Origin: Lichina pygmaea
Lineage: Eukaryota; Ascomycota; Lichinomycetes; Lichinales; Lichinaceae
Assembly (NCBI GenBank): GCA_963422465.1
Contig: OY730169.1
Coordinates: 5,394,001 to 5,458,000 of the forward strand
Length of the DNA stretch: 64,000 bases
Direction: 5' to 3'
The position numbers were made by a program, and so were the translations under genes. Shown piece by piece: positions 36,152 through 46,794 of this stretch. Within the stretch, counting starts at the first letter, position 1; each line of letters starts with the position of its first letter. The notes under the pieces were generated by a model. That model worked only from the letters and a program-made list of their open reading frames with translations, ran no database searches and was not told the DNA's origin.

Positions 36152-38388
36152 ATGGCCCCGCTCGCGCTCGCGCGCTCTTCCGTCCTCGGAAAGAGAACCA
36201 GACAAGCCGTCGCTGCCGCCGCCGCTGATCGTGACGGTGATGACGACGGAGAAGGTAGGACAGCCACCACTGCCGGCCAGCCCATGGCTGCTGCTGCTGC
36301 CGCCGCTGCTGCTGCTGCGGCTGCGGCGCACGAGACGACCATCCCATATGAGCGCCGTCGCGACCGAGAATTGGACCTTGCTTTGCTGACTTCTCTTGTC
36401 TCGTCCTGGCAGCTACGATCTCCAGTGTCGGTCGGGCGAAGCGACGAGCAAGAGCGCCCGGTAGATCTGCCGCGGTGACGGTGAACGACGAGAATGACAA
36501 TCCCTTCGTCGGGCCGCGTCGTCGGGGCGGCGCAAAAGAAGTCGTCGCGACTACGGCCCATGTCGAAAGAGGCGAGACGACCCCGACCAAGCACTCGGTC
36601 GCCGCGACCCGCATCGTCCTCTCGCCGGCCAAAGTCAATCGCCAAGCGCCGTCGCCAGTGACCTCGCCTGGTATGTGAGCCCTTCAAAAGTCTCGCGAGC
36701 CCGTTGAGACCCTGTCCGCTGACCCCACACGCCGCGACGAAGAAGCGCCGCAGCAGACGGCCACACCTCAGACCCCCCGTCGTCGAGATGCCCTGTCCAA
36801 GAAGGTGCCGGTCACACCGCGACACCGAGTGCGCCTGGCCGGCAGCAAGCTCCCGTGGACGCCCCGCACGCCGCGGACGCCGTCGACGCCGACCGGCAAC
36901 ATTCCGACCGTGTACAACTCGGCGCGGCAGCTCTTCGCCCGGAGTGCCCATCCCGGGCGTCTCGTCGGCCGCGACGACGAGCGCGCCGAGCTGCGCGCCT
37001 TCCTGCGCCGCTGCGTCGACGCGAGATCGGGTGGGTGCCTCTACGTCAGCGGGCCGCCGGGCACGGGCAAGAGCGCGCTCGTCGGCGAGGTCTGCGACGA
37101 GACGAGGGGGGTCGAGACGGAGGTCAAGATGGCGTACGTCAACTGCATGAGCATCCACACGGCCAAGGACATGTTTGGGAAGCTGGTCGACGATCTCTGC
37201 CAGGACGCGGCCGAGCTCGAGGCCGACCCGGCGACGACGCTGCACAAGATGTTCACGTCCCGGAAGAAGAAGCAGCAGCAGCAGCGGAGTCCCCGGTCCG
37301 TCTACGTCGTCGTGCTCGACGAGATCGACCACCTCCTGACGCTCGAGCTCGAGGTCGTCTACCGCATGTTCGAGTGGTCGCTGCAGCCGGCGTCGCAGCT
37401 CGCGCTCGTCGGCATCGCCAACGCCCTCGACTTCACCGATCGCTTCTTGCCGCGGCTCAAGGCCCGCAACCTGGCGCCGCAGCTGCTGCCGTTCCTGCCC
37501 TACGCCGCGTCGCAGATCAACTCGGTCATCGCGAACCGGCTGCGGTCGCTGCTCCCGGCCGGCTCGTCCGCGCCGCCGGACTTTGTGCCCTTCATCCACC
37601 CGAGCGCGACGCAGCTGTGCGCGCGCAAGGTCGCCAGCCAGACGGGCGACATCCGCAAGGCCTTCGACATCTGTCGCAGGGCCATCGACCTCGTCGAGAG
37701 CGAGACGCGCCAGAAGCATCAGGAGTCGGTGGTGGTGGTGGCCGCGAGCGGCGACGAGTTCTCGCCCTCGACGCCGTCGCGCGTGCCGCTCGTCGACAAC
37801 ATCAACCTCGCGTCGTCTCCGTCGGTGCAATCGTCGCCCGTTCAAGCGATCCCGGCCGCAGCGAAGACGCAACCAGGCCGCGCCTCGACCGACGGCCTGC
37901 GCGCGCTGACGCCCGAGACGGCTCCTCGGGCGACGATCGCGCACGTCGCCAAGATCTCGTCGGCTTCGTTCGGCCAGGCCGTGTCGCAGCGGCTGCAGTC
38001 GCTGACCCTGCACCAGAAGGCCGCTCTCTGCGCTCTCGTGGCCATGGAGCGCAAGAGGCGGCGGGCGTGTCCGACGCGCCAGTCGTTGCTCGCGACGCCC
38101 ACAAAGTCCGCCACCATCATCACCACCACCGGCACATTGACACCGTCGAGGTCGTCGTCCGCGTCGTCGTCGCTCGACCGAGGCTCGCCCACCATCCGCG
38201 CGCTGCTCTCGACCTACGCGAAACTCTGCCGACGAGACGGTCTGCTGCAACCGCTCAGCAACACCGAGTTCCGCGACGTTGTCACGAGCCTCGAGACGCT
38301 CTCGCTGATCATGCCCGTCGACAGGGGTACATCCACCGCCTCCTCTTCCTCGCTCTTCACGGGCTCGTCCCGCGGCCTCTGTTTTTCG

Positions 38389-38420
<32 letters not shown>

Positions 38421-38685
38421 CAATGCTCGCTGCTCGAGAGGCGGCGCTCGACGCAGCAGACCTCCCGTCACGGGCGGCCTCTTTCACAGCGCCAGCACCG
38501 CAAGTGCCCGTGTCGGTGTCGGTGTCGGTGTCGGCGCTCAGACCCGCGACGATCGCCGTGTCGCGAGCAACGTCAACGAGAAGGAGTTGCTCGACAGCCT
38601 CGAACAGGCCGGTGGAGTCCAGGCCGGGTTGCTCCGCGGGTTCCTCGTCGAGGAAGACGACGATGACGATGAGATGGTGCTTTGA
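36152..38685 (+). CDS. cdc6: Cdc6/Cdc18 DNA replication licensing AAA+ ATPase
   Basis: Proposed exons are 36152-36254, 36413-36670 and 36743-38685, giving 767 residues. Donors are GTAGGA and GTATGT. The second acceptor could be three bases further right without changing the frame. Cdc6 loads the MCM helicase at origins with ORC and Cdt1. The N-terminus begins MAPLALARSSVLGKRTR, typical of fungal Cdc6, and carries many Ser/Thr-Pro sites, including TPRTPRTPSTPT, likely CDK targets. Walker A is GPPGTGKS (224-231) and Walker B VVLDEIDHL (Asp313-Asp316). Sensor 1 is ALVGIANALDFTDR, and SGDIRKA-like TGDIRKAFDICRRAID is sensor 2. A winged-helix region follows. The first intron contains CTG/GCC runs, so an unspliced reading of exon 1 stays open for 108 codons. 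Confidence 0.9.
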
Positions 38686-39150
38686 AGTTCTTGTGGTTTT
38701 TGTTTGGGGGGAATCACGCCGAAGGATGGTCCTCTATGTAACTGCGTGGTGTACGGCGCAGCAGTGTCGCTCACCCCCCGCGTGCCTCTCTACCGTGTTG
38801 TCTTTGATTGGCATCTTCACCATCTTCATTATTCTCCATCGGCATCGGCACTGATACCAGCATCAGCATCAGCATCAGCATCGTCATCAGCGTCGGTTTT
38901 CCCCTCCCACCGGATACCTACTACCGACGACGAAGAACGGGGATTGGATATTCTCCTTGTTGGCGTCTGATGGAAAGCTCATGTCCTAGGTCACGGATGA
39001 GGAGGATTCCCATTCTCATTCGTCCATGCGTCCGTGCGTCCGTGCGGCCATATGTTCATGCGTCCATGCGTATACCCATATCGTACCCATCCGTTCTTGT
39101 ACTCATTGACCGCAGATACCCGTCCACGATGACTGATGGGCACTCATCGC

Positions 39151-39189
<39 letters not shown>

Positions 39190-39843
39190 TATCGTCCATC
39201 ATTCATCTCCATCACTCATCTCCATCACTAATGATCCATGATCCAACGATCCATGATCCGTCATTCATCATCCATGTTTCTTTCCCGAAAGGGTTCTTTA
39301 CCCCTCTTGACCAGGAGAGACATTTACGAGTCACCAGTCCTGTCTCCCCAGGAACGATAGATCAGTCCCCAGTCCCCAGTTCACGAGCAAAAACCCAAAT
39401 CACTAAACAGAACATGACATGACAAGTGATGCGCCATGCCGTGTGACTTGTGTATTCCCATGTCTAGAGACTTGCGTATTCCCACGTCTAGAGGGGGGAA
39501 TGTACGTTAGATATGGATGAGTACTGTAGTGAACGAGCACAAGGCGTGCAAGGATACGAGGCGTAGTTATACTTATGGAGTACAGGTACGTGTCTGGTAT
39601 CGTTGGTGGAGCTATAGCTAAGAGAGAAGATGGAGAGGGGAGGTGGAGGCGGAAGGGGCTTAGGGGGAGGATGGACAGTGGATAGCATGGATGGATGGAT
39701 GGATCAGATAGATGAATAGATGATTGGATGGATACATGATACATGAATCTACGAGTGGAGAAATCAACAGACGGATGACGGATGGATCAATCAAGGAATG
39801 GGATGACGGAATAAATCAAAAGACAGCAGAACAAATGTACAAA
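38686..39843. other. 1.2 kb intergenic, microsatellite-rich
   Basis: No gene supported. It contains CATCAG/ATC repeats at 38850-38890 and 39147-39190, CGTCCATG-type repeats near 39020-39075, a 24 bp direct repeat (about 39444-39492) and a GGAT tract near 39680-39710. These sequences lie between CDC6 and the MFS gene, whose 3' ends converge. Confidence 0.6.
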
Positions 39844-42030
39844 TCACCGCTTCTCCTCGTCGTCCTTCACCTCCTCGTCGTACTTGAACCCCTGATCGGT
39901 GACGAGTTCTCGGTCGAGGCTGATGCCGCGGGTGGCGAGCGAGGTGAGGAGGCCGATGCCGGCGAAGACGGCCATGACGGCCCAGACGTCCTGCAGGCCC
40001 TTTGCGTAGCTGGCGATGATCTGGGCGCGGGCCGGCAGGTCCTTGGGCATTTCCTTGATGACCTGGACGAGCGCGGCGGCGTCCTTGCTGTACTCGTCGG
40101 CGCGGGCGGCGATGTCGGCGAACTTGAGCATCTGCTTGCGGATGCCGTTCTGGAAGACGACGCCGCCGACGGCGACGCCGATGGCCTGGCCCAGCGCCCG
40201 GAAGAAGCTGAACATCGCCACCGATATGGCCATGTTCTCGTCCGTCGAGGCGGCCTGGATGGCGAAGGCCATGGCCGGGAACAGCAACCCCGTCCCGATG
40301 CCGGCCACCAGGTTCAAGAAGATCCACTGCACCGTGCTCGTCTCGACGTCCAGCAGCGTGAGCAGACCCATGCCGACGACGGTGAAGACCCAGCCCGACC
40401 ACACCGCCCACCGGTATCGCCCCGTCATCGTCACGACGACGCCGCAGAAGACCGAGGCCGGTGCGACCGTGAAGGTCTCGGGCATCATGCTGACGCCCGC
40501 CATGATCGGCGTCGAGCCTTTCACGGCTTCGTAGTACAGCGGGATGTAGTACAGGATACACCAGAGCTGACGACCGGTCAGATGTGGACTGGCGCCGACA
40601 GAAGCAGCAGGCCCGTGAAGGGGGAAAAAAAAGCCAAACTTACCACCATGCCGTGGAGGACGGTGCCGATGTAGGTGACAGCCGCCGATCGATTGTTGAA
40701 GATCGACAACGGGATCATGGGCTCAACGGGGACGTACTTCTCGTAGACGATGGCGCCGACCAAGCCGGCCGACCCAAGGCACAGCGGCACCAGCGTGCGC
40801 CAGTGGTCCCACGGGTACATGACGCCTCCCTAGAACCCGTCAGCGACGACCGCCGTGCCGCTCGGCTTTCTTCAGGACCATCTTACCCATGTCACGGGGA
40901 TCAAGATGCTCAGGATGGCGCAGACGAAGAGCGTCGAGCCGAGCCAGTCGATTCGTCGCAGCTTCTCGAGGAAGGAGCTGGTCTGGTAGTTGAGTTTGAG
41001 GTACAGCGGGATGAGCACGAAGCCGAGGGCGCAGAAGGGCAGGTTGATCCAGAAGATCCATCGCTGGGTCGAATCGTAAGCCACGGACCGAGTACCCCGC
41101 CGCGGTGGAACAGGCTTACCCATGAGACTTCCTGCGCAAAGGCACCCTGCGAACAACATCAGCCCTGGAAAAAGCGTGGGATGGGCCCGTCCACTTACAC
41201 CCATCAGAGGACCGCCAACGCTCCCGAGGCACCACACCAGCGAGATCATGGCAAAGTAGTTGCCTCGCAGCCTCAAGGGCACGAGATCGGTCACGATGAC
41301 CTCGGTCAAGACGAGCACGCCACCGGCACCGATGCCCTGGAAGACGCGGCCAATGAGCAGGGCGGTGAAGCCATTGGCAGAGCCGGCAACGATGGCACCG
41401 GCCGTGAAGAGCGTCAGGCCGATGAGAAAGATGGGCTTTCGTCCGAAGATCTGCGAGAACGAGGCAAAGGCTGGTTGGAGCACCGTCGCGGCGACGAGGA
41501 ATGATGTGCCGGCCCAGAAGGCCTCGATGGCCGTGGTCTTGAGCTCCTGCGAGATGATCTGACCGGACGGCCATCAGCTGGGGCACGATGGCTACTCGAC
41601 GGGTATTTTCCCCCCGGGCCCCAAGGCTCACCGCTAGGGCCACCGAGAGCGACGTCGCGTCCAAGGCGGCGGCGAGGGCGATGACGAGCAAGGTCGAGAA
41701 GCACACGTAGAAGCGCCATCCGGGCTCGAACTTGGGCGGCGATTCCTTGATGGACGGAGCCGGCGAAGAATCCGGCGAGGCCTCTGGCGGGGGCAAGGGC
41801 GCGATGCTCGTAGCCACCCCGACGAAGCCAGGGAACGAGTTTCTCGAGCTGCGATCGACCGTGCTCCGCGGTCTACGGTCGCCGTAGATCCTTGAGGTGC
41901 GGTCACCAACGAGCCGCGAGGTGCGATCGCCAACGATCTGTGAGGTGCGGTCACCAGCGACGCGCGAGGTGCGATCGCCGACGATCTGCGACTTGCGATC
42001 GCCAGCAACGATTGAAACTCGGTCCACCAT
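39844..42030 (-). CDS. MFS multidrug/toxin exporter (DHA2-type, 14 TM)
   Basis: Proposed exons are 42030-41632, 41558-41199, 41146-41120, 41063-40887, 40829-40644 and 40566-39844, giving 623 residues. All introns are 52-77 nt and in phase; the third exon is only 27 nt and supplies GAFAQEVSW. The protein is a proton-coupled drug antiporter at the plasma membrane or vacuole. Family marks are ALDATSLSVALA in TM1, IEAFWAGTSFL, the motif-A loop GRKPIF, motif C-like GSVGGPLMG, RWIFWINLPF after TM6, and YYIPLYYEAVKGSTP. The substrate is unknown. The cytosolic N-terminus holds six tandem 8-residue GDRxSxxV repeats, unusual for the family. No toxin-biosynthesis genes lie nearby, so a stand-alone efflux role is likely. 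Confidence 0.88.
41872..42030 (-). repeat. 24 bp tandem repeats coding GDRTSxxV
   Basis: About six 24 bp units at the 5' end of the MFS gene encode GDRKSQIV, GDRTSRVA, GDRTSQIV, GDRTSRLV and GDRTSRIY-like octapeptides. Differences among units are mostly single bases. Confidence 0.85.
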
Positions 42031-43548
42031 GATGGGCGGCCGCCGTGGAGAAACAAGGAAGGGATTAGAGAGGAGGAACGAAAACGACCGGAGACGGTTG
42101 AGAAGAAGGACGACTTCCGCAACGATGTTGGCCAGGGCAAGCGAGCAGGAGAGAGGAGCACCAGACGAGATGGCTTTATATCAAAGATGGTGTTGAGAGC
42201 GGGAATGGCTGGTTGGCCGTCCAGGCGCAGGGGACTCCGTTGCCGTGTCCTGGGCGTTGCGGTCCTAGAGGTATCCCTCCGCTACACGGCGCAGACGATG
42301 TCCGTCGGCTCCGTTCGCACGTGTCCGGCACGCGCTGATGGGCCTGGAGGGCGGGGTCATTGGTCCTTTCCGATCCGATGGGCAGGCCTTACGGCCGAAG
42401 GAGATCCATCCGAGGTGTTGCACGTCCATGAGACGGTCGACATGCGGCCGAGTGTTTTCCCCTCGCCGGAGACATATCGAAGCTGTATTTCGACATAGGT
42501 TGTGCAGTCTGTGACCATACTTTGTAGCCCTGGCTAGTGCTCCGGTGTCATGTCCCCAGTAAACATCCCGGTGTCGTGAGCCCGCTTGGATGTTCGCGAT
42601 GCGACAGAGAATATCACGTGACATATAAGCTGCCTCATGCGAACGGACGTCCCTGGGTCTGACGGCGCAACGGCCGAGTCGCATCCTTGGCGTGGCTTCG
42701 ACTGTTTAGCCGGGCCCGAACGGCGTCACGATGTCGGTGCTGGCCGGGGCCAAGTCGCCTGAGCATCAGGAAAATGTCCGACGAGCGACGGAAGGTGGCC
42801 TGTGCCTGAGCGGCTCATTCGGCGGATGAGATCCTCGCTGCTTTCTTCTTTCTCCGCCTTGCTCGTCTTGTCCGTTGGGCTTATATTGTCACTTGCCGCA
42901 CCATCGCAATATCTCGATGGGCCTGACGATGGACAGGAGTCGGCGTGCGGTACCGTACTCCGTACATACGTAGACGGATTGCCAACGGATGCGACGGCAT
43001 ATTTGACGCCAGTGATCCCACTTTGCGATGGAGCGGCTGTCGTTCCATCGCTCGCGATAGCTCTTGAAGATGCCTGATCGACGCCGTCGCCAGAATGTTG
43101 AGCATGGACGACGTTCATGCAGGTCCTGGCCACGATGTCGCAAACTTGAATGCCTTGCAAGCTCGTTCGTTTTGAAGCTCGGGCAGGCCTCTCTGGAAGC
43201 GCATACAGCTACTCGTAGTACGCCGCGTAGAACATTTGTCTATCAAAAGAATCCAGAGACGTCTCACACAAAGATACGCGAGGAGGATCTCGGGAGCTTT
43301 GCAAAAAGAATATAAAATGCAAGGTACCGTAGCTGGTCAGTGGCTCGAGGATGACGACGCCCTGTACGGAGTACTCCCGTACTTATACCCGTTGCTCGTC
43401 TTCGAACGAGATTGACGTCCACGACCGTCTGAGAATAGGAAGGTGTTTCGTAGTCTGAATAGAGGGCTGTACTCTGGCTCACGCGTAGCCAACATGCACG
43501 ACGAGAGTGAGACCAGGGCGAGCCTTCTGGAACCGCTTTTGACAGATC
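42031..43548. other. 1.5 kb intergenic upstream of the MFS gene
   Basis: Holds the MFS promoter and leader, exact GTACTCCGTAC-type 11-mers at 42955-42965 and 43363-43373, and one short secretory-looking frame listed separately. No other gene is supported. Confidence 0.5.
42826..43077 (+). CDS. Candidate small secreted protein (weak)
   Basis: An ATG-started frame of 83 residues begins MRSSLLSSFSALLVLSVGLI, a credible signal peptide with a possible cut after LSLAAPS. The mature part has only two cysteines and no recognised domain. Against it, the frame crosses an intergenic GTACTCCGTAC copy, and short hydrophobic frames arise by chance. No splice or homology support is available. Confidence 0.2.
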   Translation: MRSSLLSSFSALLVLSVGLILSLAAPSQYLDGPDDGQESACGTVLRTYVDGLPTDATAYLTPVIPLCDGAAVVPSLAIALEDA

Positions 43549-44085
43549 ATGAGAGGTGCGATGGCTGACTCGGGCCCTGACACGAGCGCTTTAGGTCCTC
43601 ATCCGCTGCTTGCCCAGATTCCACTTACGGTGTCTCCCTTCGTGTCGCTGCCGACGGCTACGACTCTGCCTTACACGTACAAAAAGCTCCCTTCGACGCT
43701 GCCCCCACCGTCTACCGGTGATCCGCATGCGCCCAAGAAGCACGGCATAGTCGTCTCGGCCTCGGGTCACGCAGCCAATCCCGATGAGATTGTGGACTCG
43801 TGTCGCAGGCTACAGGCTCACCTTCGGAGGCAGCAGGACGAGGCCGACGGCGCGGCGAGGGAGTGGAACGAACAGATCAAGCAGAGGGAGCTGGCCGAGA
43901 AGAGGAGTGTCGCACCAGGCTGGCTTGACAGAGAGGAGAAGCTTCTGGAGCCGCAGAGGCTGAGCGAGCCACCGTCATCGGCTCAGAGCTCGGAGAGCTC
44001 TCGTCGAGATGCAGCACCTCCGGCCGCTGAAGACGCCGAGGGCACCGAGCTGGACAGAGCGTTTGGTGGGCTGGGAGTCGGATGA
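43549..44085 (+). CDS. Small uncharacterised fungal protein
   Basis: Single exon of 178 residues; a second in-frame ATG at 43561 is equally possible. The N-terminal half is Pro/Leu-rich. Residues about 75-135 form a charged helix, probably a coiled coil, ending in KRSVAPGWLDREEKLLEPQ. The APGWLD block looks like a conserved motif in short fungal proteins of unknown role, though I cannot name the family. The last 40 residues are acidic and Ser-rich. No signal peptide or membrane segment is visible. Codon composition matches the neighbouring genes. Confidence 0.55.
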   Translation: MRGAMADSGPDTSALGPHPLLAQIPLTVSPFVSLPTATTLPYTYKKLPSTLPPPSTGDPHAPKKHGIVVSASGHAANPDEIVDSCRRLQAHLRRQQDEADGAAREWNEQIKQRELAEKRSVAPGWLDREEKLLEPQRLSEPPSSAQSSESSRRDAAPPAAEDAEGTELDRAFGGLGVG

Positions 44086-45059
44086 CTGCTGCTTCACCGA
44101 CATGGCAAATGCAGCAGCTACTCGTACTCCTTGGGACTTCTATCGAGTGGAACTCGCTAGTCGGCGGTGTGCTTCTGCTGCTGTATCCGCCGCGGTCGAT
44201 GCCATCCCGGTCATCGAGTCTCTTGCTCGTCATCCACCGGTGCCGGTGCGGTGCCACCGGCTGTGGACTTGAAGTTCCGGGATCGACAATCTTATCATCT
44301 GGAATCCTGCTGCTTCGTTTCGCCATGCCCTGTCTCCGGCTCGGTCGCATGGATTTCTCCATCCTAGTTCTGCTTGTGACTGTCATTCCCGGCATGCGCC
44401 TGGCAGGACCAGGATTCAACCTGCATCCTCCGCCGTCCGGCGTCTGTCGTTTACTCCCAGCCGATGGTGGTTATCAATGCTTGGCCCGCATCGCCGATCG
44501 AGCGTCGCTAAGCCGAACGACGGCTTCTGTGGCTTCCCGTTGACAGACCAAGCCGTCATTGGCTCAAGGGCGACGCAGCTGCTCCGCAAGGTTCCAACGC
44601 TCTCGTCGGCTGCGGAGTGGCAGAGAGTTCCTGCAGAGGATGGCTTCGGCAGGGTTCCGCCGGCGCCATGGCGGCGGCATAGGTGGTCCCCAGCCGTCCC
44701 AGGGCTTGCACCGGCTTCAGCTCGTTTCAGCTCCATTGACGTTGTTCGACTGAGGGGTTGCGGCCGACATCCGGAAGGCTGCTCCCAACCTCTGGCTTGA
44801 CAGACGCCAGCATGACGGATCTCATTCGTGACGCGCCTCTGGCCAAACTCATACGATTCGCCACCCGCAACAAGGTGCTGCGGTGTCGCTAGAAGAAGCC
44901 TGGCTTCGCGCCTCCGGAACGTTACTACCCAGCATCATGGCCTGTCGCGGAGGACCGCAAACCCGAGAAGAGCTCCCGTCCGGCCGAAGATGAGGTCGAT
45001 CCCCAGGTCCAGGCTCGTGCTTCTCGGAATTTCAATGTCCTAGAGAGGACGATGACCGA
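44086..45059. other. ~1 kb without a supported gene
   Basis: Several short frames exist but none shows family motifs. Part of it could be the decayed 5' end or promoter of the MFS pseudogene that follows. Confidence 0.45.
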
Positions 45060-46342
45060 GAAACGGACGTTGAGCGTTCGACCCCGAGCGTGGCACGGGG
45101 AGGGCCGATCTGGCCCTCGGATCCTGACAACCCTCGGAGCTGGAGCACCTGGAAGAGAGGATTCGTGATGTCCTTGATGTGGTGGGTCGAACATCGCTTC
45201 CTGCCGATACGTCGCTGGCGTGCAGATCGGAGTATATGTATTCCCCCGGCTTACATGGGCTCGGTCATCTCCGCTCCAAGCCAAGGGTATGCACTTACAC
45301 GCTCGAGAAACTTTACCCCGATTCAATCTCACCCACCCTTGATGCAGGAGTGTCATGCATGTGGTCGACATTGGCGTCGTCGCTCGGGTTAGCGCTCCAC
45401 GTTCTTGGACGTAAGCCTTGCGGTCTAGCCCTCCAAGAGATCCCTGTACTGACGCGCCCAGATGAAATTGGCCCGCTGCTCTTCTCTCCGTCGAGCCCGT
45501 CGTCTACGGAAGCTCACCGGCAATCAGAAGATCAAGAGCCAGAGCGAGATTGATCAGGCCAACATCTGACTGCGGGATCCGGTGATCGAGTCCCTCTGGC
45601 GACCCGTGCAGATCATGCTTCTCGACCCGGCCATCTGCTTCGGCGATGTGTACACGGCTCTGCTGTACGGCATCTTCTAGAGCTTCTTTCCCCTCCATCC
45701 GGTCATGTACGGCTTCAACGCCGGCGAGCTGGGTTTGACGTTACTGTGCATCACCGCCTCCGCCATCATCGCACTGGCGTGCTATATCCCGTATCCTTAC
45801 TTCCACGTCAACCCCACCGTTCGTGCCAGGGGCCTGCTACATCCAGAGACATGTCTCGTGGCCGCTATGGTTGCTTCGTCCCCGCTCCTGTCGGACTCTT
45901 CCTCCGCCAAGGCGTCTATCCCGAGCTCCTTCCGCTTCCTATCCAGCCCACGACAACCTTTGTTTATCTTCCCAACCCCCGAGGAGACCTTTGTACCCGA
46001 CCTAACAGCAAGACTGTCAGGATGGACATCCCACCCCTCAATTTACTGGATCGCGAACATCATCGACGTGACGATCTACAGCGGCAGCATCTTCATCTTC
46101 CTGCAATGCCTGTTCGTCTACATCCCGATCACGTACCCGCAATACGGCCCGAGTCTGCTCGCCGGCAACAACTGCCTACAGTCCGCTCTCGCCGCCAGCG
46201 GCATTCTCTTTGCCGACCTCTCCTTGTCAACCTAGGCGTCAGCCTCCTCGCCGTGCTTATAGCCGGTTGTGTCTTGGGCATCTTTGACCAGTGCTTCTTC
46301 GGCGCCAGACCGCGGGCCCGTTCAAAGTGTGCTGCCAAGTGA
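45060..46342 (+). pseudogene. Decayed MFS exporter (DHA1-type)
   Basis: Pieces of one 12-TM MFS drug exporter appear in order but in different frames. WPSDPDNPRSWSTWKRG is near 45112, SSLGLALHVLG near 45376, and KIKSQSEIDQAN through ESLWRPVQIMLLDPA and PVMYGFNAGELGLTLLCIT lie at 45525-45780. YWIANIIDVTIYSG and YIPITYPQYGPSLLAGN lie at 46035-46170, and FFGARPRARSKCAAK ends it. In-frame stops are TGA 45567-45569 and TAG 45678-45680, and at least three frame changes occur (about 45900, 45990 and 46200). Several conserved stretches between the pieces are absent or unreadable. The family suggests proton-coupled efflux of drugs or polyamines at the plasma membrane. The gene is not functional as read. 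It lies at the edge of the transposon island, and its decay may reflect mutation spreading from there. Confidence 0.8.
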
Positions 46343-46535
46343 GATGCTTGATATGTATTGGTTCGCCCTAGCCTCTGGATGCAAGTTTGCTTTGTCTGGT
46401 CTGAATTCTGGGGGTGGAAGGCCAGTCATTGTGATGACGGCTATGATGATGCTGACGACGACGACGCAAACTGAAGACGATCAATGAAGCTGAGAGACAA
46501 GACCTTGTAAGTCGACCGAAGGCCAAGTCGTACTA
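46343..46535. other. Short spacer before the MITE
   Basis: No gene seen. It lies between the MFS pseudogene and the first transposon. Confidence 0.5.
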
Positions 46536-46677
46536 CAGTGGGGGTCCGTAAGTGTTAGAAAAAGGTTTCTTGCGACTCTTGTCATTCCTTGATGGTTGCC
46601 TGTCAAGTCGTGGATGGAGAGGAAACCACTGCTAAAGTCATGAGAAGACTTTTTCTAACACTTACGGGCCCCCACTG
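46536..46677. mobile_element. MITE, Tc1/mariner type, 142 bp
   Basis: Terminal inverted repeats of 29 bp begin CAGTGGGGGTCCGTAAGTGT on the left, with one mismatch to the right arm. TA dinucleotides flank both ends (46534-46535 and 46678-46679), the Tc1/mariner target duplication. The 80 bp centre has no coding capacity. Its termini differ from those of the 2.5 kb element next to it, so another family must have moved it. Confidence 0.9.
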
Positions 46678-46794
46678 TAGTTCACGTTCATAGCACGCAG
46701 TCAAGTTCGCACCAATGTCCAACTCGTGCACAGTAGCATACTTTCGTCACGTGACGCATTCGTTCGGTCTTGTCCTTGCAGTCGGAATTGACTA

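Noticed and set aside
36109-38487. 792-codon frame on the - strand
   Set aside because: Antisense to CDC6, composed mainly of Arg/Ala/Leu with no domain; the + strand carries clear AAA+ motifs.
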